DNA of 48,179 nt from Gemmatimonadota bacterium (GCA_025358315.1 JANYKA010000047.1:1-48179); one strand, 5' to 3'; shown: positions 41,183-48,179, counted from the first letter of the stretch. The notes: generated by a model not told the origin, from the sequence alone. Made by a program: numbers and translations.

Positions 41183-42775
41183 ATGCGATATGCAACCCGG
41201 ATCGCCGCGCTTGCGGCATTTCTGCTCGGAGTCAACGGCGCAGCGGCACAATCACCGTTGCCGGCGAAAAGCGCTACGCCCTCACTGGTTGTGTTCATCA
41301 CAATCGATCAGATGCGCGCCGACTATTTCGCACGGTTTGGCCCCCAACTGACCGGCGGATTAAAGCGCTTGCACGATGGCGGAGCCTTCTTCGCTCAGGG
41401 CTTTCAAGATCATGGAATTACTGAAACGGCTCCCGGCCACGCGTCCATCATGTCCGGTCGGTTTCCGGTGCACACTGGGATTGTGATGAACAGTCAAGGA
41501 GTGAACCAACGCGGCACGCCGCTGATTGGCGCGGCGGATGTGGGTGCTTCTCCGGTGCGGTTCATCGGCACGACGCTCACCGATTGGATGCGCGCTGCCG
41601 ATCCAACAATGCGCGTGTTGTCGGCGTCGCGAAAAGATCGCGGCGCCATCTTGCCAATCGGCCGGGTGAAAGCAGACGTGTACTGGTACGCACCATCGAA
41701 CGGAACATTCACGACGAGCCGCTATTACGCGGATACGTTGCCGACATGGGTGCAGCATTTCAATGCACGAAAGTTTGTGCAATCACATATTGGTTCGGCG
41801 TGGACGCCGCTCAGAGAATCGTCTGCCTATCCGGAGCCCGATAGCGTCGCTATCGAAAACGGCGGTCACGATTACTATTTCCCGCATCAGTTCAGAGACT
41901 CGTCGGCGACCCGGGCTTTTGTCGAATTTCCGTGGATGGATGAGATGACCGCGGCCTTCGTGCTGGCCGGTGCTCGGGAGATGCAGTTGGGGGAGAGTCG
42001 CTCGCGCACCGATCTATTGGCAGTCTCGTTCTCTACGCTCGATGCGATCGGACACCGGTACGGGCCCGACTCGAAGGAGTTGCACGATCACATCCTTCGT
42101 CTCGACGCGATGCTTGGCGCCTTCCTCGATTCACTCGATGTGCGGGTAGGAAAGGGCCGTTATGTGGTTGCATTAACGGGCGATCATGGAATGAGCCCGT
42201 ATCCGACACTAAAATCGCCCAACTATCCGAACGGCGGTGCAAAAATCGTCGCCGTTGAGGCGATCTGGCAGAACTTCCTGTCGCGACTTAAAGCGCTGGG
42301 CGTCGACAGCACGGCACTCGCGTTCGAAGATGGTGTGGTGTTCGTGAATAAGCCGGAGCTGTTCGCGAAAGCCGGTGTGAATGCTGACTCGGCATTCACC
42401 GGTCTCGGCGCCGAGATCTTTCGGCTTCAGGGAGTGCAAAGCGCCGACCTGATCACCAAAATTGCCAAGGCTGACACGGTCCACGACAAAATCGCACGAC
42501 GCTGGTTGCACATGTTCACCCCCGATGGGCCGGCGCGGTTGATCGTTTCTCTCACGCCGTACAGTTATTGGCAATCGAAAACCTACGCAACGCATGGGTC
42601 GCCAAACGATGCGGACGCCAACGTGCCGATCCTCTTTTGGGGTGTTGGCGTGAAGAGCGGACAATACTCGACTATCGTTCGCACCGTGGATATGGCACCG
42701 ACCCTGGCCGCGATTTTGCACATCAAGCCGCTAGAACAGCTCGACGGACATGCGCTCAAGCAGGTGGTGCGGTGA
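41183..42775 (+). CDS. exported alkaline-phosphatase-superfamily enzyme, PafA/NPP-like
   Basis: The 530-aa product has a signal peptide (MRYATRIAALAAFLLGVNGAAAQS). The metal and nucleophile motifs of the superfamily follow: FITIDQMRADYFARFGPQLTGGLKRL (first Asp), ETAPGHASIMSGRFPVHTGI with the nucleophilic Thr in TAPGHA, FSTLDAIGHRYGPDS (Asp and His ligands), ALTGDHGMSPYP (Asp-His ligands) and a late THGSPNDADANVPILFWG (His). The Thr nucleophile and the sequence style fit PafA-like phosphatases or NPP-type phosphodiesterases in the periplasm. The exact substrate is not known. Confidence 0.87.
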   Translation: MRYATRIAALAAFLLGVNGAAAQSPLPAKSATPSLVVFITIDQMRADYFARFGPQLTGGLKRLHDGGAFFAQGFQDHGITETAPGHASIMSGRFPVHTGIVMNSQGVNQRGTPLIGAADVGASPVRFIGTTLTDWMRAADPTMRVLSASRKDRGAILPIGRVKADVYWYAPSNGTFTTSRYYADTLPTWVQHFNARKFVQSHIGSAWTPLRESSAYPEPDSVAIENGGHDYYFPHQFRDSSATRAFVEFPWMDEMTAAFVLAGAREMQLGESRSRTDLLAVSFSTLDAIGHRYGPDSKELHDHILRLDAMLGAFLDSLDVRVGKGRYVVALTGDHGMSPYPTLKSPNYPNGGAKIVAVEAIWQNFLSRLKALGVDSTALAFEDGVVFVNKPELFAKAGVNADSAFTGLGAEIFRLQGVQSADLITKIAKADTVHDKIARRWLHMFTPDGPARLIVSLTPYSYWQSKTYATHGSPNDADANVPILFWGVGVKSGQYSTIVRTVDMAPTLAAILHIKPLEQLDGHALKQVVR

Positions 42776-42791
42776 AGGTAGCTGTCACGGA

Positions 42792-43403
42792 ATGAAAAAG
42801 GCTCCGCACGCCGCGCTCCATCACGCGCTTGACGAGGCACAGTTTGGCTTCGCCCGAACGCTGGATTTGCGTGCGGCATTGCCTACGGGCGCCGAGGCGG
42901 TACGTCGGGCCGAGCCGTGGCTACGGGAACGCCAGGTTGCGAATGCGGGCACGGTGCTGGTCATCACCGGGCGAGGAAATAACAGTGCTGATGGCGTTCC
43001 GGTCGTGCGCAATTCCATTCGGAGATTACTGACGGCATTGAAACGCAAAGGCGTTGTGGCCGAAGTGAAGGAACACACGCCAGGTTCTTACGAAGTGACG
43101 CTCGCATCGTTTCGGGCAATGTTCGAAGCGCCCCGGCGTACACGCGACCATTCGGCCGCACTGCGCGCCGACCCGGCCGCCCTCGCCGCCCTCGATGTGG
43201 CAACCCGGGATGCCCTTCGTCAGTTGGCGGAATACGCGCTCGATTCGCTCGGCGCACCGCGCTCTGAACCTTTTGTCCGCGACGAGATGACTCGGCAGTT
43301 TACTTTGCTTTCGAGCGCCATCGCGCCCGAGGAAACAGATCGCGAAAGCCGTTTGCAATTTCTGATTACATCGGCGCAGCATGCGTTCGACGACCACGAC
43401 TGA
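42792..43403 (+). CDS. Smr-domain protein (MutS2 C-terminal-type nuclease fold)
   Basis: The 203-aa product has an N-terminal Smr-like domain: LDLRAALPTGAEAVRRAEPWLRERQ, then VLVITGRGNNSADGVPVVRNSIRRLLTALKRKGVVAEVKEH. The DLR and TGRG positions are the usual hallmarks (often LDLHG and GxGxHS). The H of LDLHG is replaced, and the last segment lacks the usual HS. A helical C-terminal half (about 110-203) has no recognised motif. Smr domains nick branched DNA or act on RNA; activity here is uncertain. The ATG at 42792 is chosen; the frame upstream overlaps the phosphatase end. Confidence 0.72.
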   Translation: MKKAPHAALHHALDEAQFGFARTLDLRAALPTGAEAVRRAEPWLRERQVANAGTVLVITGRGNNSADGVPVVRNSIRRLLTALKRKGVVAEVKEHTPGSYEVTLASFRAMFEAPRRTRDHSAALRADPAALAALDVATRDALRQLAEYALDSLGAPRSEPFVRDEMTRQFTLLSSAIAPEETDRESRLQFLITSAQHAFDDHD

Positions 43404-43427
43404 CGTCTCCCCCCGACCCCGAGATCG

Positions 43428-44339
43428 ATGCCGAAAGAAGCTGCGGTTCTGGAATTGCGCCCGCTCGGCCGCACCGGCCGCGCCACATCTATTCTGTCAT
43501 TGAGCACGCGGCGTCTCGCGGCCGCCGGGCAGAAAGAAGCTGTGCGCGTAGTCCAGGAGGCCATTGATCACGGTGTGAATCTGATCGAGCTGGGATGGGA
43601 GTTCGGCGAGGGTCGCACCGAACGATGGCTCGGCCTTGCTCTCAAAAACGGATACCGGGAGCGGGTGACGCTCGTGTGGCAGTGCGGTGCCCATATTCGC
43701 GACTACAAAACGGCGATGAAACAGGTTGATGAGTCGCTAGGGCGTCTCAAAACAGACATCCTCGACGTGTGGTCATTTAACGAAGTGATTTACGACAATG
43801 ACCCGGATTGGATGTACGACCATGGCGGGCTCGACGCCGCACAGGAAGCGCGAGAGCAGGGGAAAACGAGATGGATTGCGTTTAGCGGTCACAAGTCTCC
43901 GCACATTCATGTGAAGTTGCTGCAGCGCGGATTTACCTGGGACGTGATCATGATGCCGCTGAACCCTTTCGATGCAACCTTCCGATCGTTTGAAAAACAA
44001 GTGCTACCGGAGGCCGTGCGTCGAGGGATTGCGGTCATCGCGACGAAGCCAATTGCTGGGGGTGCGATTGCCAGCTCGCGCATCGTCAAACCGGAAGAAG
44101 CGCTCCGATACTGTTTCTCACTTCCCGTAAGCTCAGTGCTGTGTGGGATGGAGAGCTTGGCGATACTTAAAAAAAATCTGAAATTGACAGTTGACTTCAA
44201 ACCATTTCATGCCGGTGAAATGGATGCCCTGCGGCAGAAAGCACGTGGTGTAGCTGGCGACGGACGTTTTGAGCGATACAAGACGACGCAGGAGTTCGAC
44301 GGGCAGCCGGGTCGTGTTGCTCACGGGTATCTCAAGTAG
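43428..44339 (+). CDS. aldo/keto reductase homologue lacking the catalytic tetrad
   Basis: The 303-aa AKR-fold protein is easily aligned over its length: LRPLGRTGRATSIL, a Rossmann-like barrel with ALKNGYRERVTLVW, MKQVDESLGRLKTDILDVWSF, GGLDAAQEAREQGKTRWIAFSGH, VIMMPLNPFDATFRSFE, GIAVIATKPIAGG and RYCFSLPVSSVLCGMESL. All four catalytic residues of AKRs are replaced: Asp by Glu54, Tyr by Phe59, Lys by Gln85, His by Asn118 (close relatives read DNCWEY, MTKV and VHEVI at these places). The replacements are conservative in shape. It probably binds a nicotinamide cofactor or ligand without the usual reduction; that is inference. Confidence 0.85.
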   Translation: MPKEAAVLELRPLGRTGRATSILSLSTRRLAAAGQKEAVRVVQEAIDHGVNLIELGWEFGEGRTERWLGLALKNGYRERVTLVWQCGAHIRDYKTAMKQVDESLGRLKTDILDVWSFNEVIYDNDPDWMYDHGGLDAAQEAREQGKTRWIAFSGHKSPHIHVKLLQRGFTWDVIMMPLNPFDATFRSFEKQVLPEAVRRGIAVIATKPIAGGAIASSRIVKPEEALRYCFSLPVSSVLCGMESLAILKKNLKLTVDFKPFHAGEMDALRQKARGVAGDGRFERYKTTQEFDGQPGRVAHGYLK

Positions 44340-44396
44340 GATGACCGCCGCGCCAGTCCAACTGCAGTTCGACGTAAAACACTTGGTGAGCCGCCC

Positions 44397-45272
44397 GTGA
44401 ATTCGGTGATTGCTTTTGCCGCTTTCGCCGCGGCGTGGTGGGTAATTCGAGGCGCGATCGGGCGCCGTGAGGAGCGGACGTTCGTCGCCGAGTACCGTCG
44501 CGACGTCAATGGAATTATTGTCGGTGCCGAACCGATCGTGCTGACGGGGAAGCGCCGTGGGGCGGTGCTGCTGTTGCACGGGTACAACGATTCGCCGCAG
44601 TCACTGGCCTCGGTCGCAGACGCGTTGCATGCTCGGGGATGGAGTGTGCACGTGCCGCTACTCCCGGGGCATGGACGGACGTTGCGCATCTTTGCGGAAT
44701 CGCGAGCCGAAGGATGGGTGCACGCGGGGCGAATGCATTTGAATGCATTACAGGCGTCCCATTCCGAGGTTGCGGTCGGCGGATTGTCGATGGGTGGTGC
44801 CATCGCGATGGTGCTTGCGGCAAAGAACCCTGACGTCCGTGCCGTGGTGGCGTTTGCTCCGTATTTGCACGCGTCAATGCCGCTGCGGTTGTTGCGCGTG
44901 TTGGCGCCGATCGCGGCGTTGGGCGCACGCTACCTGGCTTCTGGTGGTGGCCGATCGGTTCATGATCCCGTGGCATCTGATGCGATGATCGCCTATCGCC
45001 GATCGACACCACGGTTGCTGATTGAACTCGACCGAATCGTACGTATGGCGCGGGCATCGTTGCCGCGAGTCGTCCAGCCGGTACTGGTGATTCAGTCGCG
45101 CGAAGACAACCGGATTCCCCCCGCGTCGGCTTCGGAATCATTTGAGAGCATCGGATCACGGGACAAGACGCTGCACTGGACGTCCGGCAATGGACACGTG
45201 GTGACGGTGGATTATGGTCACGAGGCGCTTGAACAGCTGGCGGCTGATTGGCTGGAAACGCGGCTCGCCTAG
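44397..45272 (+). CDS. alpha/beta hydrolase (carboxylesterase/lysophospholipase-like)
   Basis: The 291-aa product has an N-terminal hydrophobic helix (VIAFAAFAAAWWVIRGAIG), which may anchor it. The hydrolase motifs are VLLLHGYNDSPQSLASVADALHARGWSVHVPLLPGHGRT, the nucleophile elbow VGGLSMGGAIAMVL (Ser), QSREDNRIPPASA (Asp) and SGNGHVVTVDYGHE (His). This resembles the carboxylesterase Est30 and monoacylglycerol lipase group. The start is a GTG at 44397. Confidence 0.85.
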   Translation: MNSVIAFAAFAAAWWVIRGAIGRREERTFVAEYRRDVNGIIVGAEPIVLTGKRRGAVLLLHGYNDSPQSLASVADALHARGWSVHVPLLPGHGRTLRIFAESRAEGWVHAGRMHLNALQASHSEVAVGGLSMGGAIAMVLAAKNPDVRAVVAFAPYLHASMPLRLLRVLAPIAALGARYLASGGGRSVHDPVASDAMIAYRRSTPRLLIELDRIVRMARASLPRVVQPVLVIQSREDNRIPPASASESFESIGSRDKTLHWTSGNGHVVTVDYGHEALEQLAADWLETRLA

Positions 45273-45290
45273 AGGCGATTGGCGCGTCCG

Positions 45291-46307
45291 TCAGGGCAAC
45301 GTCGGAAGTATCCTGGTCTCACCGGGCGCGAGTACCCAAAGTTGGCTCGGGGCATGTCCGTTGGCCGACCAGCGGGCGCGAAGTCGCACCGGCGGCTCGT
45401 CGACCGGCTCGTCCGTGAGCGCGAATGTGCCCCAATGCATCGCGATCATCACCGGTGGCGAATGGGAATGGGACGCGGCCATCGCTTCGTACGCGTCGAC
45501 GGCTTCCTCAGGATCGAGATGTACCGGACGCATGAACCAGCGCGGGTCGTACGCGCCAATCGGCATCAATACCGCATGGAATGGACCGCACTGCTCGGCA
45601 ATTCTTGCAAAATCCGGATGTAGCGCCGTGTCACCGGCGAAATAGACCCGAAACCCGCCAATGGTGATCACCCAGCCACACCACAGTGTCCTGTTTCGGC
45701 CGGTGAGCGACCGGCCGGAAAAGTGTCGTGCTGGAACACAGGTCACGTGTGCGGTGCCAATGGTCGCGCTGTCGTACCAGTCGCATTCGATGATAGAGGT
45801 GGCACCGTGTGCGCGCACCAGCGCACCGATGCCAAGCGGAACACACCAGGCGGCCTGCGGAAAGCATTCCACGAGTTCCCGCACCGTGCCGATGTCGAAG
45901 TGGTCGTAGTGGTCGTGAGACTGGAGCACAAGGTCAATGGGTGGCAGTGCGTCGAGGGCCACACCTGGCGGCATCAGCCGGCGCGGCCCCGCGAACGGCA
46001 CGGGTGACGCGCGGTCGCCCCACATGGGGTCCGTGAGGATATTGAGGCCACCCATTTGGAGCAGAAACGTGGAGTGCCCGATCCAGGTAACGCGGCATTC
46101 ATTTGCATTTGCTCTCGGTTGTCGAATCTCCGGTTTGCATTGCGCAAGTGATGCGTCGCGCGATGCCGCGCCGAACCGGCCGTGCCGGACGCGGTCGAGC
46201 ATCCAGCGCAAGAAGCTGCCAAATCCGTGCTCGGTGGGACCAGGCCACGGATTGCGGAAGCGTCCCTCCGATGTGCGGTGCGGGGCACGCGTGACATTCT
46301 TCATCAT
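45291..46307 (-). CDS. metallo-beta-lactamase-fold hydrolase, NAPE-PLD/UlaG-like
   Basis: The 338-aa product begins MMKNVTRAPHRTSEGRFRNPWPGPTEHGFGSFLRWML, matching the NAPE-PLD family's FRNPWPG lead-in. The core has VTWIGHSTFLLQMGGLNILTDPMWGDRASP, the metal motif SHDHYDHFD (HxHxDH), PLGIGALVRAHGATSIIECDWYDS, GFRVYFAGDTALHPDF (Asp ligand) and MIAMHWGTFALTDEP (His). Such enzymes hydrolyse phosphodiesters such as N-acyl-phosphatidylethanolamine, or act on lactones; the substrate here is unknown. The start at 46305-46307 (tandem ATG) is chosen; the frame upstream overlaps the YggX-like gene. Confidence 0.85.
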   Translation of the reverse strand: MMKNVTRAPHRTSEGRFRNPWPGPTEHGFGSFLRWMLDRVRHGRFGAASRDASLAQCKPEIRQPRANANECRVTWIGHSTFLLQMGGLNILTDPMWGDRASPVPFAGPRRLMPPGVALDALPPIDLVLQSHDHYDHFDIGTVRELVECFPQAAWCVPLGIGALVRAHGATSIIECDWYDSATIGTAHVTCVPARHFSGRSLTGRNRTLWCGWVITIGGFRVYFAGDTALHPDFARIAEQCGPFHAVLMPIGAYDPRWFMRPVHLDPEEAVDAYEAMAASHSHSPPVMIAMHWGTFALTDEPVDEPPVRLRARWSANGHAPSQLWVLAPGETRILPTLP

Positions 46308-46391
46308 CGAAGATGATAGTGGGCATGCACGTCCGGTTCCAGCGGAGACCGTGCCGTAGCTTGGTGTCGCGAGGGTGTCTAGATTCACGGT

Positions 46392-46670
46392 ATGGCATTG
46401 CTCACCTGTGCCCGCTGTGGCAAAGAGAAGGAGGCATTCGACCGGGCCCCATTTCCTGGTGCGATCGGTGCGCGGATTCTCGACGGTACGTGCCGAGACT
46501 GCTGGGCGGACTGGCTCAAGCAGCAGACGATGCTGATCAATCATTACGGATTGAACGTGATGGATCCACAAGCACGGCAATTCCTGATGCGGAACATGGA
46601 GGCATTTCTGTTTCGTCAGGGCGCACAGGATGATGTTGACACGACGAAGCAGGGCACGATTACCCACTGA
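46392..46670 (+). CDS. YggX-like Fe(II)-trafficking protein with an added Cys4 motif
   Basis: The 92-aa product matches YggX from residue about 18 on: FPGAIGARILDGTCRDCWADWLKQQTMLINHYGLNVMDPQARQFLMRNMEAFLF. The N-terminus replaces the usual CxF... start with CARCGKEKEAF, and CRDC appears at residues 34-37. Together these make CxxC-N24-CxxC, a zinc-ribbon or Fe-S-type arrangement not in the standard YggX sequence. YggX is linked to protection of Fe-S clusters from oxidants; here the extra Cys suggest a bound metal. It is divergent from the MBL-fold gene (84 bp). Confidence 0.78.
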   Translation: MALLTCARCGKEKEAFDRAPFPGAIGARILDGTCRDCWADWLKQQTMLINHYGLNVMDPQARQFLMRNMEAFLFRQGAQDDVDTTKQGTITH

Positions 46671-46692
46671 CGTGTGGGTTGATGACCGGCGC

Positions 46693-46720
46693 TTGACATT
46701 AGTATTGATTTGATACTAAT
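46693..46720 (+). promoter_or_regulatory. NrtR-like promoter/operator: 23-bp palindrome over a promoter
   Basis: Perfect -35 TTGACA (46693-46698) and a -10 candidate ACTAAT (46715-46720) with 16-nt spacing. Between and over them lies ATTAGTAT-N7-ATACTAAT (46698-46720), a perfect inverted repeat with 8-bp arms. The nrtR-like ATG is 10 nt after the -10. This is an ideal autoregulatory operator for the following gene. Confidence 0.65.
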
Positions 46721-46730
46721 TACGGATCTC

Positions 46731-47423
46731 ATGCGCGCCCGTGTTCCTGCGCCTTCGCGCGCCCGCCGATCGTCCGCCGTCTCGCTCGATATCGTGATCT
46801 GCACACCACACGGCCGCTGCCTCGCCGTGCTGTTGGTGCCGGCTGGTGCGTCGATGCGCGAACGCTGGATGTTGCCGTGGACGACGCTGACGGATGAGGC
46901 GGCACTCGATGGAACGGCGATCACGACCGCTGGGTCCGCTGCCGGCGCGCGACCAGCGTGGGTCGAACAGATTGGCGCGTTCGGTGACGGGAAGCGCCAC
47001 CCTTCCGCAGCGACGGTCTCTCTCGCGTATGTGGCCGTCACACCGGAGCGTCAGCGGGCGCTGCCCGCTGGCGCCGCATGGTTTGCCGTTGACGAGCTGC
47101 CGCCGGTCGCCCCGCGCCAGCGCACGATGATCGAGACAGCCGTCACCACCCTGCGGGTCCGTATGGACTCGTCGCCGATCGCGTTCCGCCTGCTGCCACC
47201 GACGTTCACCCTGACAGAACTGCAGGAAGTGTACGAACTGTTGTTGGGCCGCCGAGTGCACAAGGCAAGTTTTCGCCGGTCGTTGCAGGCGGCCTGGCTC
47301 GTGGAACCCACGGACGAATGGCGCAGCGAAGGGCGAGGGCGCCCCGCCCAGCTCTACCGGTACGCCCCCCGGAAGCGCCGCGGCGGGCGCCGCGGCGTCC
47401 GGTTTGAACTGCTCGGCGGCTAA
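46731..47423 (+). CDS. NrtR-like regulator: degenerate Nudix domain plus winged helix
   Basis: The 230-aa product has an N-terminal Nudix-fold domain (SLDIVICTPHGRCLAVLLV, WMLPWTTLTDEAALDG, WVEQIGAFGDGKRHPSAATVSLAYVAV) and a C-terminal NrtR-type winged helix (LLPPTFTLTELQEVYELLLGRRVHKASFRRSLQAAWLVEPT, GRGRPAQLYRYAPRK). In NrtR relatives the Nudix helix has an REL-EETG box; here the same place reads ITTAGSAAGARP, so hydrolysis is lost and only ligand sensing can remain. NrtR proteins control NAD and related genes in response to ADP-ribose; no NAD genes are nearby. The ATG at 46731 follows the operator closely. Confidence 0.8.
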   Translation: MRARVPAPSRARRSSAVSLDIVICTPHGRCLAVLLVPAGASMRERWMLPWTTLTDEAALDGTAITTAGSAAGARPAWVEQIGAFGDGKRHPSAATVSLAYVAVTPERQRALPAGAAWFAVDELPPVAPRQRTMIETAVTTLRVRMDSSPIAFRLLPPTFTLTELQEVYELLLGRRVHKASFRRSLQAAWLVEPTDEWRSEGRGRPAQLYRYAPRKRRGGRRGVRFELLGG

Positions 47424-47471
47424 TCGCTGCAGATTGAGACAGAACGGTGACACCAATTCCTGTTCTGGGGT

Positions 47472-47480
47472 ATTAGTATT
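47472..47480 (+). promoter_or_regulatory. second ATTAGTATT half-site upstream of the 108-aa gene
   Basis: The 9-mer ATTAGTATT is identical to the left arm of the operator before nrtR. It lies 40 bp before the next gene's start and is followed by a second TTAG. A full palindrome is not seen, so it may be a weak or half operator. Confidence 0.4.
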
Positions 47481-47519
47481 AGTTGCAATGTGTACCTAAC
47501 GTCAAAAGGAGGAGCACCT

Positions 47520-47846
47520 ATGCTCGCCTACCTGGACGCGCTGGTCGCTGCAGTATCCCGGCATGACACGCGGGACATCGAACGACTGCTCGCGCATCCG
47601 CTGGCCCGCATTCTGACTGGCGAGGCGTACCGTGAGGCGCAGATGGCGGCCGGCGACAGGACGTCGGCCGTCCCGCTTCGGCTGTTGCAGCTACGGCATC
47701 AGACTGCCCAGTTATTGGGCGACCGCGTCACCGCTGCCGAAGCCATTGCGTTTCGCTCTGCGGTGCTGCCGCTCGCACCACTGCCACAACGTCCGATGGA
47801 ACGCCGCGTGCCGGCCCGACAAATGGAACTGCCGTTATCGGCGTAG
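47520..47846 (+). CDS. small protein of unknown function (108 aa), next to the NrtR-like gene
   Basis: I do not recognise a family. The 108-aa product is Ala/Leu/Arg-rich with predicted helices (MLAYLDALVAAVSRHDTRDIERLLAHPL, AVPLRLLQLRHQTAQLLGDRVTAAEAIAF) and a basic, Pro-rich tail ending RQMELPLSA. It has no signal peptide. The ATG at 47520 is preceded by AAGGAGG at a good distance, which decides the start over the longer frame. It follows the NrtR-like gene and shares the ATTAGTATT motif, suggesting shared control. Its end overlaps the convergent dipeptidase gene by 12 nt. Confidence 0.7.
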   Translation: MLAYLDALVAAVSRHDTRDIERLLAHPLARILTGEAYREAQMAAGDRTSAVPLRLLQLRHQTAQLLGDRVTAAEAIAFRSAVLPLAPLPQRPMERRVPARQMELPLSA

Positions 47847-48179
47847 CCGGCCAATGGCCTCGAACGGTGTGTTTAGTAACGGGTACTCGCGCCAGTGTTC
47901 ATAATCGAAATGCCACCACTCTGACGGGTTCACCGTAAAACCCTGCCGTTCCATTACCCGCCGCAACAAATCTCGCGTCCACCGTTGCAATGCAGTCCCG
48001 CCAGGATATTGAGCGTACGAGCGCTCCGAAAATTCGTCATAGCCGCCGGTCATCCGAACCGCAGCCCCAGTGGACAGTTCATACAGTGTGAGATCGACCG
48101 CTGCGCCACGATTGTGTTTGGACCCCGTGGCCGGATTCGCAACGAAGCCGCGCTCGGCGCCGGTGGTCGCGTCCCAGAA
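47835..48179 (-). CDS. D-Ala-D-Ala dipeptidase (VanX/DdpX-type), 5' end outside the window
   Basis: This is a partial gene: the frame stays open to the window edge at 48179, so the N-terminus is missing. The visible C-terminal 114 residues contain ATGSKHNRGAAVDLTLYE, where SxHxxGxAxD holds the first zinc His and the Asp, and NPSEWWHFDYEHW, where EWWHF supplies the catalytic Glu and the last zinc His. VanX/DdpX enzymes hydrolyse D-Ala-D-Ala, either in vancomycin resistance or for nutrient use. No vanH/vanA genes are in view, so a housekeeping role is as likely. Confidence 0.88.
   Translation of the reverse strand, partial: FWDATTGAERGFVANPATGSKHNRGAAVDLTLYELSTGAAVRMTGGYDEFSERSYAQYPGGTALQRWTRDLLRRVMERQGFTVNPSEWWHFDYEHWREYPLLNTPFEAIGRLRR

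Noticed and set aside
46308-46667. Long N-terminal extension of the metallo-hydrolase frame
   Set aside because: It runs antisense through the YggX-like gene, and the NAPE-PLD family signature begins at the chosen start.
47835-48179. vancomycin-resistance cluster from the VanX-like gene
   Set aside because: Only the dipeptidase is visible and it runs off the window; DdpX-type housekeeping enzymes share the same motifs.

Overview
The window reads as a stretch of chromosome from a free-living, Gram-negative-type bacterium of moderately high GC. Evidence for an outer membrane is a beta-barrel protein, lipoproteins and exported M16 and M1 peptidases. The protein style (paired M16 proteases, HisIE fusion plus separate HisN, split YeeE transporters, GTG/TTG starts, tightly overlapping genes) suggests Gemmatimonadota. 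That placement is inference from protein character, not from a marker gene search. I see no rRNA, tRNA, CRISPR array, insertion sequence or prophage.

Layout. 0-9 kb: mnmG, a small unknown gene, a dienelactone-hydrolase lipoprotein, a YheT-type hydrolase, an ArsC-like/TerC pair and an M1 aminopeptidase. 8.6-10 kb: an AT-rich spacer followed by a wHTH/nucleotidyltransferase pair that looks like a toxin-antitoxin module with a damaged active site. 10-16 kb: an outer-membrane barrel, murB and a catalytic/non-catalytic M16 protease pair. 15.9-23.4 kb: a complete nine-gene histidine operon (hisG-D-C-H-A-B-F-N-IE, minus strand). It is headed by a leader peptide with five His codons in a seven-codon stretch, followed by an intrinsic terminator, that is, a classical attenuator. 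23.4-29.5 kb: a DsbA-like lipoprotein, a cupredoxin behind a perfect CRP-type site, a Wzz/BY-kinase-like protein without a P-loop, an HD-domain protein, ispG, a small membrane protein and a cold-shock protein. 29.5-34.8 kb: a small HTH protein with its own palindrome, a roughly 380-bp gene-free AT-rich stretch, then a sulfur-oxidation cluster (TsdA-like dihaem cytochrome, SoxC, SoxD-like cytochrome, two YeeE half-transporters, a terminator, an ArsR regulator). 34.8-41 kb: divergent arginine genes, argR-argG-argH leftward and argC-argB-argD rightward, with an ArgR-type palindrome over the argC promoter and start codon. 41-48.2 kb: a PafA-like phosphatase, a Smr-domain protein, an aldo/keto-reductase homologue lacking all four catalytic residues, an esterase, a NAPE-PLD-type metallo-hydrolase, a YggX-like protein with an added Cys4 motif, an NrtR-like regulator with its operator, a small unknown protein, and the 3' part of a VanX/DdpX-type dipeptidase gene.

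How the genes work together. The his genes cover all steps from PRPP/ATP to histidine and appear to be controlled both by attenuation and by feedback on long-form HisG. The arg genes cover acetylglutamate to acetylornithine and citrulline to arginine; argJ/argA and argF must lie elsewhere. The sulfur cluster looks like a thiosulfate import and oxidation unit.

Two themes recur. First, several promoter-like sequences place the start codon 6-10 nt after the -10 box, suggesting leaderless transcripts (his leader, argC and others). Second, several enzyme-family proteins lack key catalytic residues: the AKR, the ArsC-like protein, the AbiEii-like NTase, the HD hydrolase, the Nudix part of NrtR and the BY-kinase-like domain. 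Nothing here is proven to be a wholly new system. The most valuable items are the his attenuator, the tetrad-less AKR, the leaderless ArgR-controlled argC, the NrtR-like pair and the CRP-site cupredoxin.
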